Positions 47,434 through 58,288 of a DNA stretch of 64,000 bases are shown here, one piece after another. Position numbers and translations under genes: made by a program. Under the pieces are notes generated by a model. It did not search any database and was not told the DNA's origin. It saw only the letters and a list, made by a program, of their open reading frames with translations. Position 1 is the stretch's first letter. Every line of letters begins with the position of its first letter. Source of the DNA: Lantana camara (Eukaryota; Streptophyta; Magnoliopsida; Lamiales; Verbenaceae); contig CM074858.1 in NCBI GenBank assembly GCA_037501455.1, forward strand, positions 15,364,501 through 15,428,500. Direction: 5' to 3'.

Positions 47434-48289
47434 TGTAACGCCTCGGTTTTTACTTAGGCATTTCATAATATTATATGTATTATATCTTCTTGTATTTATA
47501 TGAATTTCCATTAACGTGAAATTTACGTGAATTAATTGTTAACGTGTCTAATTGCTATTAGGTGACATTACTTGATCATTTCATAAATATGTGGATTTAA
47601 TTGCATAACATGAAATGGAGTTAAATGATCATTTGCCTTGAGATGAAACTTGATTGTGTGACTTCAAATATTCCAAGGACTAAAGTGCAAAATATGGTGA
47701 TTCATGCTTGTTAGTGGAAGACTTTATAAAATATCTTATGCATCTTATCTCTTTCATTTCATTCATCATCTTTCATCCAAGACTCACACACACTTACACA
47801 CACTTATACATGGTTAATACACCAAGAAAAAGAGGAAGAGATTTCATCAATTACAAGCTTGATCTCAAGGAAGAAATTACATAAGTTGGAGCATCACCAT
47901 CATACCATCATTTCATCCACTCTTTCTTTCACATCAAGGTATACATATTTATATTGAGAATTTGATTGAATTTCTTGAGATTATGTGAAGTAGGGTTTGA
48001 TGATTATGATGTGTTTTCTTGTGTACAAGTGATTAGAAGTATGCTTAGGATCATTACCTTTCAAAGCTTGCATGAATTCTTGGTTTAAATGAGAAGTTGA
48101 AGACATGATATTATATGGGTTTTGATTGGTGAATTCTTGTTGATTGATGCATGTTTCCATGGATTAAATGGTGTCTAATTGAAATATATGAGATATATAT
48201 ATTATATGTGATAGTTTTGGGTTGATTCTTACTTGGTTTGGTGTGGGAGTGAGTTGGGAGCCAAAATCCCGTGCTATCCCCTGTTTTTC

Positions 48290-48430
48290 CCCTGTTTTTC
48301 GCCCAGCGGCACTCCAAACAGGCATTTGGCGCTCCAGTTAATTTTCCAAACGCCCGTGTGACTTGCGTCTGCCTTGACAGACAGTTTCGAAACGCCCGTT
48401 TCTGCTTTCAGTTCATTTTCTAAACGCCCG
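48290..48430. repeat. Repeated AACGCCCGT-type motif inside LTR D
   Basis: AAACGCCCGTGTG, AAACGCCCGTTTC and AAACGCCCGTTTA recur with GGCGCTCCAGTTAATTTTC spacers, a GC-rich island in AT-rich DNA. Confidence 0.6.
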
Positions 48431-49214
48431 TTTACCCCTCAAACGAACTCCGATTGACCTGATTTTGAACCGTTGGAAACCTCTTGAAGTCTAGAACAAT
48501 CTCCAATTAGAATAATCTCATTATATTTTGTCATTTTTGAGATATAATCAATTCTTTTCGGTGTCACTACTTCACCGGAAAACTGCATTCACCTAACTTC
48601 AAGCTTATGCCATTTTCACCTCGCTTTGAATTAGGAAACGAGCCATATATCATTTTAAAGGCCTACTTGTCTAGTTTCATTTCCAATAAAAAAAACTCAA
48701 TTCCCACTTCTATAACTTAAGATATTTCAGTTTTCCCTCAGCATGCGCATTTTCAAAAATTGCCGACTTTTGCCAAACTTCACCTAAACCTCTCCTATTG
48801 CATTCCTTTCACTTCTTTGGCTCCCGTACGCGACTTATATGAGCTATATACTTGGTTTATTGATAATTATGCTTTTATTTGACATTCCTTAATTGCTATT
48901 GCATGACATATTGATCATGACTTTGCCGTGCGTCGTAAATGGTTCATGCGAGTCATGTCTCACGAAAACTTGTCACTTTTTACACAGATTGTCTTCCCGT
49001 TGACGAGGAGCAAGCTCTATAGCCGTATCCTTGTTATTTTGTCAGCACAGGTGAGGTTTAATTCTAGATATATAGAACCCATACAACCCCTACGTGATGT
49101 TTTCGGCCAAAATGTATCTATAAATCTATAGTTTTCCAAACCTTAATGATTTTCAACTGATTTCACAAAATGAATTGATTGATTGATTGATTAATTGATT
49201 GGGCGAGTAAAGCA

Positions 49215-52200
49215 TGTAGCATCCCGCACGTGAGGCGCCACATCCCCCACACTATGGCTCAACACGAGTAACGAAATGGTAAAATCCGCACCCGTATCAA
49301 ACCATAGCGAACGGGAGACAAACAGAAAAACAATCCTAAGCTAGGCGGAACTTAAACCCTGCAAATATAACTAATCAACAAGACATAACGTAACGGAGAA
49401 CTAAATCCAAACACATGTATTGGCCACGGCCTGTAGAAATTAAACACTCGAACCACAGGCAGACTTGGGCTCCTCAGGCCTCTATTAATTCATAACAAAG
49501 CCCGACAAGGCAATTCGGTAACAAATACATAAAGGTTCAAGTTCATAGTATTATAGAATTGAATCATACACAATCTAAATACATATGTGAGTGTAGAGAC
49601 TCCCCTAACTTAACTTGACCGACTCAGAGACTCAACACCACTCCGCCTAGCTCGAAACTCCAAAGCCAAACCTGCACTCTAAAGTGTTGGGGAGGGAGAG
49701 GGTCAGTCTCTAGAAGACTGAGTGAGCAAGAGCAAAATACGTACATATAAAAACATGCACATGCAAGTCATAAATCCCGAGCAAGGTTTTATTTAAAGTT
49801 AGTTCCCAAAAAGGACAAGAAAAAGGATAAGCAATGCTCGAACATTACAACTAATCATATTAAATTTATTAAGTTTATAATTCATACATAGCATAAAAGC
49901 TCGGCGAGTGAGCGTGCATTTTCTCCAACCAACCTCCGATCGTGTACGATAAATATCATTAATACATTAAATAGGTGATCATGCAATATATCATAATACA
50001 CACAGATCATATATCATATCATAAGACATATTCGTTTGGGCTATCCGTGTCCCGGCCTTCCCGCACGGTGCATATCAATCATACATAAACATAAACATAA
50101 TCATAAAAATCAGTTCCAACCTTCTTCCTCCGGGTGGTAAACGGGTTTGCAAGGCCCGACCACCTAAACATATCAATGTGGCTATGAGGTTCATGAGTCC
50201 TCAAAGCCCGGTTAGCGTTTCCTCGTCAAAAACTCCTTGACGAGGTCCGTTTCGCCGTTAAACATAAATGGAATCAACACATGAGATCACCGTCGGCCCT
50301 TGCCTCCCCGGATAGCCACATGTACTGAATTCCTGGGCCCGTGAACATAACATACATGCATAATCTCGCCAAAACATTTCAATTCATAAGAAACATAACA
50401 TATTTCATAATTCATTTGAAAAGGGTTTACTCGATCAACATTTACTCGATGACTCTACTTTGAAAATACCATATATATATACATAAGGTTTTGGCCAAAG
50501 ATTTTCACATAAGGGTTGTAGGGTTTGTTATATAACTAAAACAAAAACACCCTCACCTGGTACAAGACGATACAAGGATACGAGTTACCGAGTGCCTAGT
50601 TGATCAAGATTTCTCCGCCCTGGAGACAAACTGTGCAAAGGACAATGCAACGAATTTGTGAGACTCAGGACTCCAAATGTACCATATATGACGCACGACA
50701 TGTTATGCACATGATATGAATGCATAAAAGATGATATTATGTCATGAACATGTTCATGTGCACTATTAATGCATTTAAGGCATATAAACAAGCCATTCAT
50801 TCAAGTACTTTCAAGAAATGAAAGGTATCATACTCATTTGTTTCATATCCTTTCATGAATCATGCCAAGTCGAGTCAATCAATCAGTTTTAATCAATAAA
50901 CGAAGGTTTCCCATTCTTTCAACTCGTAATTCATAGTAATTTAAGTCAAGAATTCCAAATAACAATTTATAATTTAAACGAATTAGGCATTCCAATCATT
51001 CCATGAATTAAATCCATAATTCATAAATCGTATATTTCACATTTCGAATCACATATATCAATTAAATTCTATAATTAAAATAAATCAAATAATAATTAAA
51101 ATATAGAATAAATATATCTCATGTATGCATAATATATATTACTTATATACTAAATATATACGTAGCACCCAAATCATGCATGCACAATCTATTTTATGTA
51201 TACATTTTCATGCAAAATAAATATATAATATAAATACATGCATGCATATACTATAAATATGTAAATACATATTCATACGTACTCATGCATGCAAAATATA
51301 TATATATATTACATGCAACCCACACTCTCTCAGTTTATGCATGTACACACAGATTACATACAACTCACACACAGACAAAACACAACAGCATAGCACTCAC
51401 GACAGTAGCAACACCGCAGCATCACAGTAACAGCAAAAGTTGGACACGGATGCCACAAAACAGAGCACACAACGGACCTCCCTACACGGCTATATACTTC
51501 TATACAACAAGGCAACACACACACACTACAACAGCAGAAAAAAAGAGGAAAGAAGCAGCAGCCAAACAACTGAAGAAAGAAGCAGCAGCCAAACGAGAAA
51601 GGAAACAGCAGCTGCAGCAGTACGGTACAGACGGAATCTCCCCGCCCGGGGAGATTCTCAACGCCAACTTCCCCGGCCGGGGAAAGAGGACGTAGAAGCT
51701 ACTGCATCAGAGGTACCCGGCCGGGTACTTCCCAGGAACAAGCGCTCCCCGCCCGGGGAGAGTGTTACAGAAACATAGCAGCTGCAGCAGGAGTTACCGA
51801 AACAGGGGAAGGGAAGAAGGTGGTTCAAACCAAGCCAAAACGTTCATACAAATTATATCCAACTCATGCCAACATTCAAGGAAATAAAAGGCTATAAATA
51901 CGCAGCAACTAGACCTGAAAACAACCTCCTAATACGCAGCAATCAACAAGGAATTAAGCAGCAGTCCACGTGAAGAAGAACAGGGAAAAACCGGGAAAAA
52001 TAGGGCAAGACTTCTCATGATCAATCAACCATCAATTACATGACCATACTTGAAATAAACGAAGTAAAGTGATCACTTTCATGCTTTAAAAATCAAGAAA
52101 ACATCTAGTATTCAAGATGATCAAGAAAATCAATTTAAACCTAACTATTCACTCAAATCATCCAAACTCCATGAAAACTGACTTAGAATTGGGGATGAAG

Positions 52201-53171
52201 GGATCAAAATGACCATAGATGCATGTATAACATAATCCTAACTCACCTTGTTGCTTGGATGAAAGTTGATAGAGATTTGAGCTCCAAAATCTCAAGGATT
52301 TGCACAGTGACGGGAATATTGGGATGCTGGAGCTTTGGCTGAATTTTCTGACTTGTGTGAGGGTGTGCTCGGTTAAGGATGGTTATGGAGAGATAGAGGG
52401 TTGAACTAGGGTTACAAGGACTCCAACCATAGTTAATTTGGTTAAGAATTGAAAGAGTTATGGCCATTTTAATGAAAGGTGGTAGTTTTGGTGCCGTTTC
52501 GTTTTTCGGTTGAATTTCGGAGGTTCAAATGGTTTCGGAAAAATATGAGGCTAAATTCATTAAACCCGAATCTTCGATACAAGTTCAACAAAGTTGACGG
52601 AACTCGAATCCGAGTTCCTGAGCTCAAGATATCACAAACGGAACCAAGGGTGCGCTAATTGCTCGTTAGCCCCCGACTTGGTTCCACAATTCAAATTAAA
52701 TTCGTTACCACGTCAAATGAGTTCGAAAACATAAATCGAGCATACAAACATGTTCATAACACATAAATTTACGACATATTAAATTTCCGCAACATTCGAT
52801 ATCATTTCATATAAGAACGTAGCACAAATAATTAATCATGCACATATCCTTAACAAATTCACGCATTACAAATTAAAACTAAAATTTAAATTCTATTTTA
52901 AATATAATCCAAGGTCAACGGATTTGAATAAATTAATACAGATGATTAAGGCATAATTAATTAGCATAATACTTAATTAACAATTTAAAATATTAAGTTA
53001 ACGAAAAGATATTAAATGAAATAAATTAAAATAAAATAAAATAATAACAATTTATAATAAAATTAAATATGAAACAGTTATAAACAATTAATCACATAGT
53101 TAGATAATTTAATTACGCAATTTATAAACAAATACGACACATTAGTATAAACGAAAAACCGGGGCGTTACA
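49215..53171 (-). mobile_element. Solo LTR F (about 3.96 kb), nested in D
   Basis: On the - strand it starts TGTAACGCCCCGG (right end) and ends GGGATGCTACA (left end). TSD AAGCA at 49210-49214 and 53172-53176. No coding domain inside. It is oriented opposite to its host LTR D. Confidence 0.85.
51640..51770. repeat. Palindromic GC-rich motifs inside LTR F
   Basis: CCCCGCCCGGGGAG appears twice (about 51641 and 51748), with CCCCGGCCGGGG and TACCCGGCCGGGTA between them. All are near-perfect palindromes spaced about 30-60 bases apart. Confidence 0.7.
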
Positions 53172-54093
53172 AAGCATGTTCACTTTGGGCTCGAGGGTAG
53201 TGTGTTAAGCCAACCGAGGAAGCAAGGGCTGACGGGTAACTCTTGCGCTATCTTCACCAACTTTGGGATGACCCCCGAATCCACTAGGAGATTAGTGGAG
53301 AAGGAGTTCCGGGCATAAGGACTCATGAACCCTATGCCCAGTGAGATTGGGTGGTGGGGCCTTGCAATCTCACCATCACCGGAGGAAAAAGGGATTGAAA
53401 CTGCTAATTGTGCACTGTAATAACTTGCATGTTCACTTAACCATGGATAATCTAAATATTGGTAATGTTCACTATCGGAGTAAGGTTGGAGAATTGCCCT
53501 CACTCACCGGGCCACTGATTGAATAGAGTTTATAATGATTGTATCGTTAAATGGATTTAGTTGTAATCTCGGACGAGATCTATTCTAATATTGAACTTAT
53601 ATTGTTTCTTTTATTAAAACCTTACCCGAGATTATGGCTTGCATGTTAATTGCGCTAATATTTATCTATACCCCTCACTCAGTCTTTCATAGACTGACAC
53701 CTCACCTTTTTCAGGTCTGCGGGTTGCATGCTAGGCGGGATCGAGTCAGGTCTTTTATTCTATGGGTCTAGCACTTGTCTTCCTCATTTTCATGTACATT
53801 ATTGATGCCTATGTATATGTATCGTTATAGATCTTTATGATACTTTTGGAAGGTGGCTTGTATTGAAGGGATGGAAATGAACTTGACTTAATGAAATGAA
53901 TGTATGTTATGTTTTCGTTTATTGTTTATGCATGTTGGTATTAAATGAGGGTTGGTCCCGCCTAGCTAGTGTTTCTTTTCTTTTGTCACCCGTTCGCTAT
54001 AGTTTTGGTTCATGTACGAATTATCCATTCCGTATGTGGACTGAGCTATAATGCGGGTGTGTGGTATCTCGGCATTCCGGGTGCTACATGTCT

Positions 54094-54489
54094 CTGTGTC
54101 ATGGGGGGTATCTCCACCCCCTCGATTTCTTCGGGGATGACAACCGGAAGCTGCATCATTCCGGCGTGATACGGCTGAATGGAGGACACCATGTTGGGGG
54201 ATGCGATCATGTACTCGGGCGGCGGTAGCCTCATCATGGGATAGCCGCCCATGTTGGCTGCGACAACAGGTGGTGGGTTCAGGGGGACATTTGAGCCAAA
54301 TCCCCCTGCTGCTCTAGTTGCGGGTAGCTCATGGTTGACTTCCTTCCCTAACCCGCCAGGTGCCGTCGTCGGTGGGACCTCTTCGGTAGCAGGTAAGATG
54401 CCCGTGGCACCGGGGACAGGCACGTTGTCATCGTCTGCATGGGGAGGGTCACCTCCACCTCCGGCTGCACCAGATCTGGTAGTCACCAT
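54094..54489 (-). pseudogene. Element C gag, N-terminus
   Basis: Starts MVTTRSGAAGGG, matching MVATRSGA of element B, followed by Pro/Gly/Ala-rich sequence and YHAGMMQLPVVIPEEIEGVE. Solo LTR D cuts it at 54094; the next codons lie at 47433. Confidence 0.85.
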
Positions 54490-54550
54490 AACTAACAAGG
54501 TGTTTGTTTCTCAACTAGCAAATGAAGGAAAGAAAGAGAATAAGATCGGT

Positions 54551-54568
54551 TTCCCACAGACGGTGCCA
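54551..54568 (-). promoter_or_regulatory. Primer-binding site of element C
   Basis: TGGCACCGTCTGTGGGAA on the - strand, four bases inside the 5' LTR, differing from that of B by one base. Confidence 0.7.
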
Positions 54569-54572
54569 AAAA

Positions 54573-55420
54573 TGATGGGGTCTGATCCGATATGGCAAAC
54601 TCCAACACTGTAGAATTTGTTTAGGTGAGGAAACGGGATCAAAACTCAGGCAAGGGTTGCCGGAGTGAGTGGGTTCAACCTATTAGGAACAAAACACACT
54701 AGAAACGTTAGAAGGCCAAGCTGGGGAAATGGGGGGTTAAACCCAGTTTGGCTCTCCGACCCTCAAGTCAGTATCAGGTGATGATGAAGAAGATGAAAGT
54801 AAAACAGAGCTTAAAATGTATGAAGCTTGCTTACAGAGTATGAAGAATTCTCCGTATTTATAGTTTGAGGGCCAGGGCCCTTAGGTAATTTACCATCAAG
54901 GGGTCCTGCATTGATGTTGCCCTAAACACGTGGTGTAATGAGGAGCCTTTGAAAGGGATCTCCTGCAAAAGCTTGTAAAAAAGGTGGGTGGAGGGCAACA
55001 GTGGCAGGTGCATGTTTGTGTACTGTTTGTCAGAGAGCGTTGTTGGGTTGTTACAGAGGGCCAAGCATGCTCGGGTTTGGTATAGGCTTTGGAGGCTCGC
55101 AGGCCCGAGGGGGTACCTGGGCCAAAAGCGTTGGCATAGAGGGAATAGTTTTGCCTTTATAGCCATGGGAGAATGCCCTCGAGGGTGAGCCCAGGGATGG
55201 CCTCGAGGGTCGCATTGCACCTATATCGGTAGCCTGGCTCGCCCGCTCGGGCGGAGGGGGGGGGGGAGGCTAGGGTTTCTTGGAAAGAGGGAGCGGATAT
55301 TCCTTCGAGGGAAACGGTCAACTTCGAAGGGGATCTGAGGTGATCTTGAGGTGCCACGGTGTCAAGCTTTGGATGGGCCATGTGTCGCATACATGGCTTG
55401 ACCGTATTTTGGCCTCATCA
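54573..55420 (-). repeat. 5' LTR of element C (848 bp)
   Basis: Partner of 37892-38738, with TATA box CTATAAATAC at 54854-54863 on the - strand. Followed by the second AATAT duplication. Confidence 0.93.
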
Positions 55421-55425
55421 AATAT

Positions 55426-55876
55426 GGTTAATTCTAAAAATTCATCCTTTCAAACTTAATGCGCTTTATCCTCTAATTTTTTAATTTACGCGATTTTCTT
55501 CCTAACTATTGAAAATTTTCATACTTAGTCACTTTTAACAAATTCTGGTGGAATTTCTGGGAAATATTCCATTCAAATCTTTTAATAAAATGTCTTTACC
55601 GGTCAATTTCTTCTTCATTACGGTGAATCAAGTATTAAAACCATCGTCATCGCGTTCGTCTCTCGAAGACGAACAAAGTCCATTTTCCATTCGACTCTAT
55701 TAGCTGTCGTAACGGCTGCAAAGCTCTACCGATCGAGCAACGTCTTGACCGGTTATTCCTCTTTCGTCGGTTGTTGAGTTTTAAATAATTTTAATAATTC
55801 AATTATTAAAAATATTAAAATAAATTTTATACTTAATTTAAAACACACATTATTTTTATTAGTATATTTACTAGTA
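55426..55876. other. Spacer between element C and the B3 copy 3 unit
   Basis: AT-rich, no gene or repeat recognised. Confidence 0.5.
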
Positions 55877-56522
55877 TAATAAAGAGACCGAATACAAGGG
55901 GTTTAATGGATGGTATAATATTTCTATTTCCTTGTCTTGTAACACCGAGGAGATCTATAATTAATACCTCATATTCTTGATTTGCGAAATGGAACGTTTG
56001 AAAAACCAATTGGATTGTTGCAAGGTTAAGCAACATGGAAGAACAGGGAAATACAGGAAATCAGGCCTAGAAAATTTGTACAGGGATTTGCAACATTTAA
56101 GATTAAAATCAAACCATGTATTATTCCAATTTATGTTTCCAAATCCGGACGCACCTCTCAAGTAATTGACAGCTGAAGCTGAAAAGTCGAAATCATAGGA
56201 AATCCACAACCTTTGCTTGTCCCGAGAATTAAATGTAAATTCTTCTCGAATTATATTCTTTAAAAGAAGCCACTTTTATGTTCAGGGAGTTCTTTTAAAA
56301 AATTGGGAAAAAAATAAAAATAAAAATACAGAATTCCTACATTGACGATTAGTATTAGACTATTACCCTGGACATAATCATTAGGCCTGATAATCACTTT
56401 GTTGCCTTGAGAGTTGAACCCCGCATTTCTTCATATCTCCAGCAGTTTCAAATTTGAATGGGTAAATTGCCATTTCTTTACATCTATTATAGGATTATAG
56501 CTCCTGCATTAAGACTTCATTC

Positions 56523-57530
56523 ATGGCTCCCAGAAGCTGCAAGCCAGAAGCTGTACCACCAAAGCCGCTGAAATTTTTCAAGGTCATCGTCGACCCTGAA
56601 GGCCACAAGCTGGTAAATCTTTTTAAATTTCTATCATCCTCATTTAAAATTTCCAACTTAATCATTTAGGTCGTTTTCCCAGAAAATTCCAACTGAATTC
56701 ATCCGAAGACATGGGCATGATTTTCCCGACATCGTCTTCCTCAAGGTTCCAACTGGATCATCATGGAAAGTGGAACTAACACGCCATGAAAACGAGATTT
56801 GGCTGGAAAAAGGATGGCATGAATTCAAAGAGCATTACTCGCTAGAATTCGGGTATTTCCTGGAATTCGAATACCAGGGAAACGCTCAGTTTAATGTTGT
56901 CATATGTGATATCACTGCTTTGGAAATCGAATATCGACTCATTAACAGGGCACCTCGTGAAGAGCCAAACATGGTGGACATTTCATCAGAATTTGATGAT
57001 TCTGATGTTAAATTCCTGAAAGATCTTTCCCCAAAAGAGGAAGGGGAAAATACTGGTATATTCTTGTATATGCTGTTAGCCTGTTAATATATTATGTTTC
57101 TTGATCATGAATGCATACATTTGATGGATGGGATGATTTTTGTGCAGTAAAGAGCAGTAAAAAAGTGGTAAGCGCGCCTGTTGATAGGCAAACATGCAGA
57201 GCTTATCAAAGGGCGAAAAGCTTCAAGTCTGAAAAGCCATTCTTTATATCTGTCGTGCAACCATATAGTGCTTTTGGACCAAATCTATTGATACCACTGT
57301 CCATTGCTGAAGAGAATTTGCCTGATAAGTGTAGCAGTTTAAAGCTTCGGGTTCCTGATGGGAAGAAAACGTGGCCAGTGAAGTGCACCATCTACACGAA
57401 GAATGCCAAACTTAATTGTGGATGGAGGGAATTTGTGAAGGAGAATAAGCTTGAAGTTGGCGATGCCCTCGTTTTTGAAGTGGTGAAGAGAAAGGATCCT
57501 CTTTGTAATGTCACCATATTCCGCAGTTGA
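56523..57530 (+). CDS. B3 domain protein copy 3 (REM-like, two B3 domains)
   Basis: Exons 56523-56612, 56683-57055 and 57148-57530 give 846 bases, 281 residues. Intron phases match copy 1 (GTAAAT...CCCAG, phase 0; GTATAT...GTGCAG, phase 1). The first B3 domain is at about residues 17-113 (KIPTEFIRRHG-type start, VFLKVPTGSSWKVELTR, WLEKGWHEFKEHYS). An acidic linker follows, and the second B3 domain ends VTIFRS. Exon 2 is exactly 373 bases in all three copies. Both donors are GT, so this copy looks functional. Likely nuclear DNA-binding regulator; closest in the window to copy 2. Targets and expression cannot be read from the sequence. Confidence 0.88.
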
Positions 57531-57729
57531 ATTAGTTATTGTTGCTTGTTTCCCTTTCTGATGTGGTGGTGAAGCTTTATCTTGTCGCATGAAAATGTTT
57601 GGTTTTGGATTAAAAAGACTTTCTGGTGTGTGTTGGGATTATTTCGTGGAAATTGTGTATCAGTCAGAAATCTCACTGTTTGTTTAATGCAAATTCCCTT
57701 GTGGAGCAAAGTCTGTCCCAATGATATTA

Positions 57730-58155
57730 AGAAATAATTGTATCCGACTAGTTTGCATTTAAACTTAATTCTAATGCAATTTATCTAAATTTAAAAATTA
57801 TATTTTAGTTCCTAATTTTAAAAACTTTTTGCGGTTTTTAAAGTTCATTTAGGGTTGTATTATGTCATTCTAAAAATCCCTTTGATTTGTTATTAAATTC
57901 ATAATTTGTAGGGATCATTTTGTTTACATTTATAAACTGTAGGGATAATTTTGTAATTTTGATCATATACTCAATGTAACACTCATACAACCATCAAGGA
58001 CATAAGTAATACTTTTACAAATTTTGTTAGAGCCCTCAGACGAAACAAGATTTACAAGGATTAAAATGTAATTTCTCAATTTAGATGGATTAATATTTAA
58101 TACGTTATAATTAGGCCTAAATATAGGATAGTTATATGTAAATCATCCTAATATT
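57730..58155. other. Extra segment absent from the copy 2 flank
   Basis: About 430 bases lie between GTCTGTCCCAATGATATTAA and AATATTAAATTTGCAC, which are almost adjacent in the copy 2 unit (near 27670). ATATTAA flanks both sides. I saw no convincing inverted ends, so the element type is unknown. Confidence 0.55.
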
Positions 58156-58288
58156 AAATTTGCACTAACACTTTCAGGTTTGATCTCCAGGTTTTATGAT
58201 AATATACATGTATGCAAATCCTGGTTTTATTTCCATCCACAATGCCATAGTTATATTCTTGTGCCAACTCGAATTTGGGGCTCATATG

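Larger units (their letters stand above)
47434..54088 (+). mobile_element. Solo LTR D (about 2.7 kb of its own sequence), interrupted by F
   Basis: Ends TGTAACGCCTCGG and GGGTGCTACA; TSD TGTCT at 47429-47433 and 54089-54093. The gag of element C reads up to each side (…PPMTQR and QLQAVNAQCEV), so the insertion point is exact. Without F it is about 2695 bp. No internal coding region, so a solo LTR of the Tekay/Del type. Confidence 0.85.
37892..55420 (-). mobile_element. Element C: Tat-type Ty3/gypsy retrotransposon, interrupted by nested insertions
   Basis: LTRs of 847 and 848 bp (37892-38738 and 54573-55420), ends TGATGGG.../...CATCA, with the TSD AATAT at 37887-37891 and 55421-55425. Primer-binding site and polypurine tract match those of element B. 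What remains, on the - strand: gag N-terminus (54094-54489), gag and early protease (45591-47433), and the first part of the antisense gene (39273 to about 39512). RT, RNase H, integrase and most of the antisense gene are gone. Solo LTR D (with F inside) sits in gag, and truncated element E (with G1 inside) sits in protease. Its LTRs are clearly more diverged than those of B. Confidence 0.92.

Noticed and set aside
51285..51778. + strand frames of 112-136 residues
   Set aside because: Inside solo LTR F, antisense to it, with Lys/Ala and Gln low-complexity sequence only.
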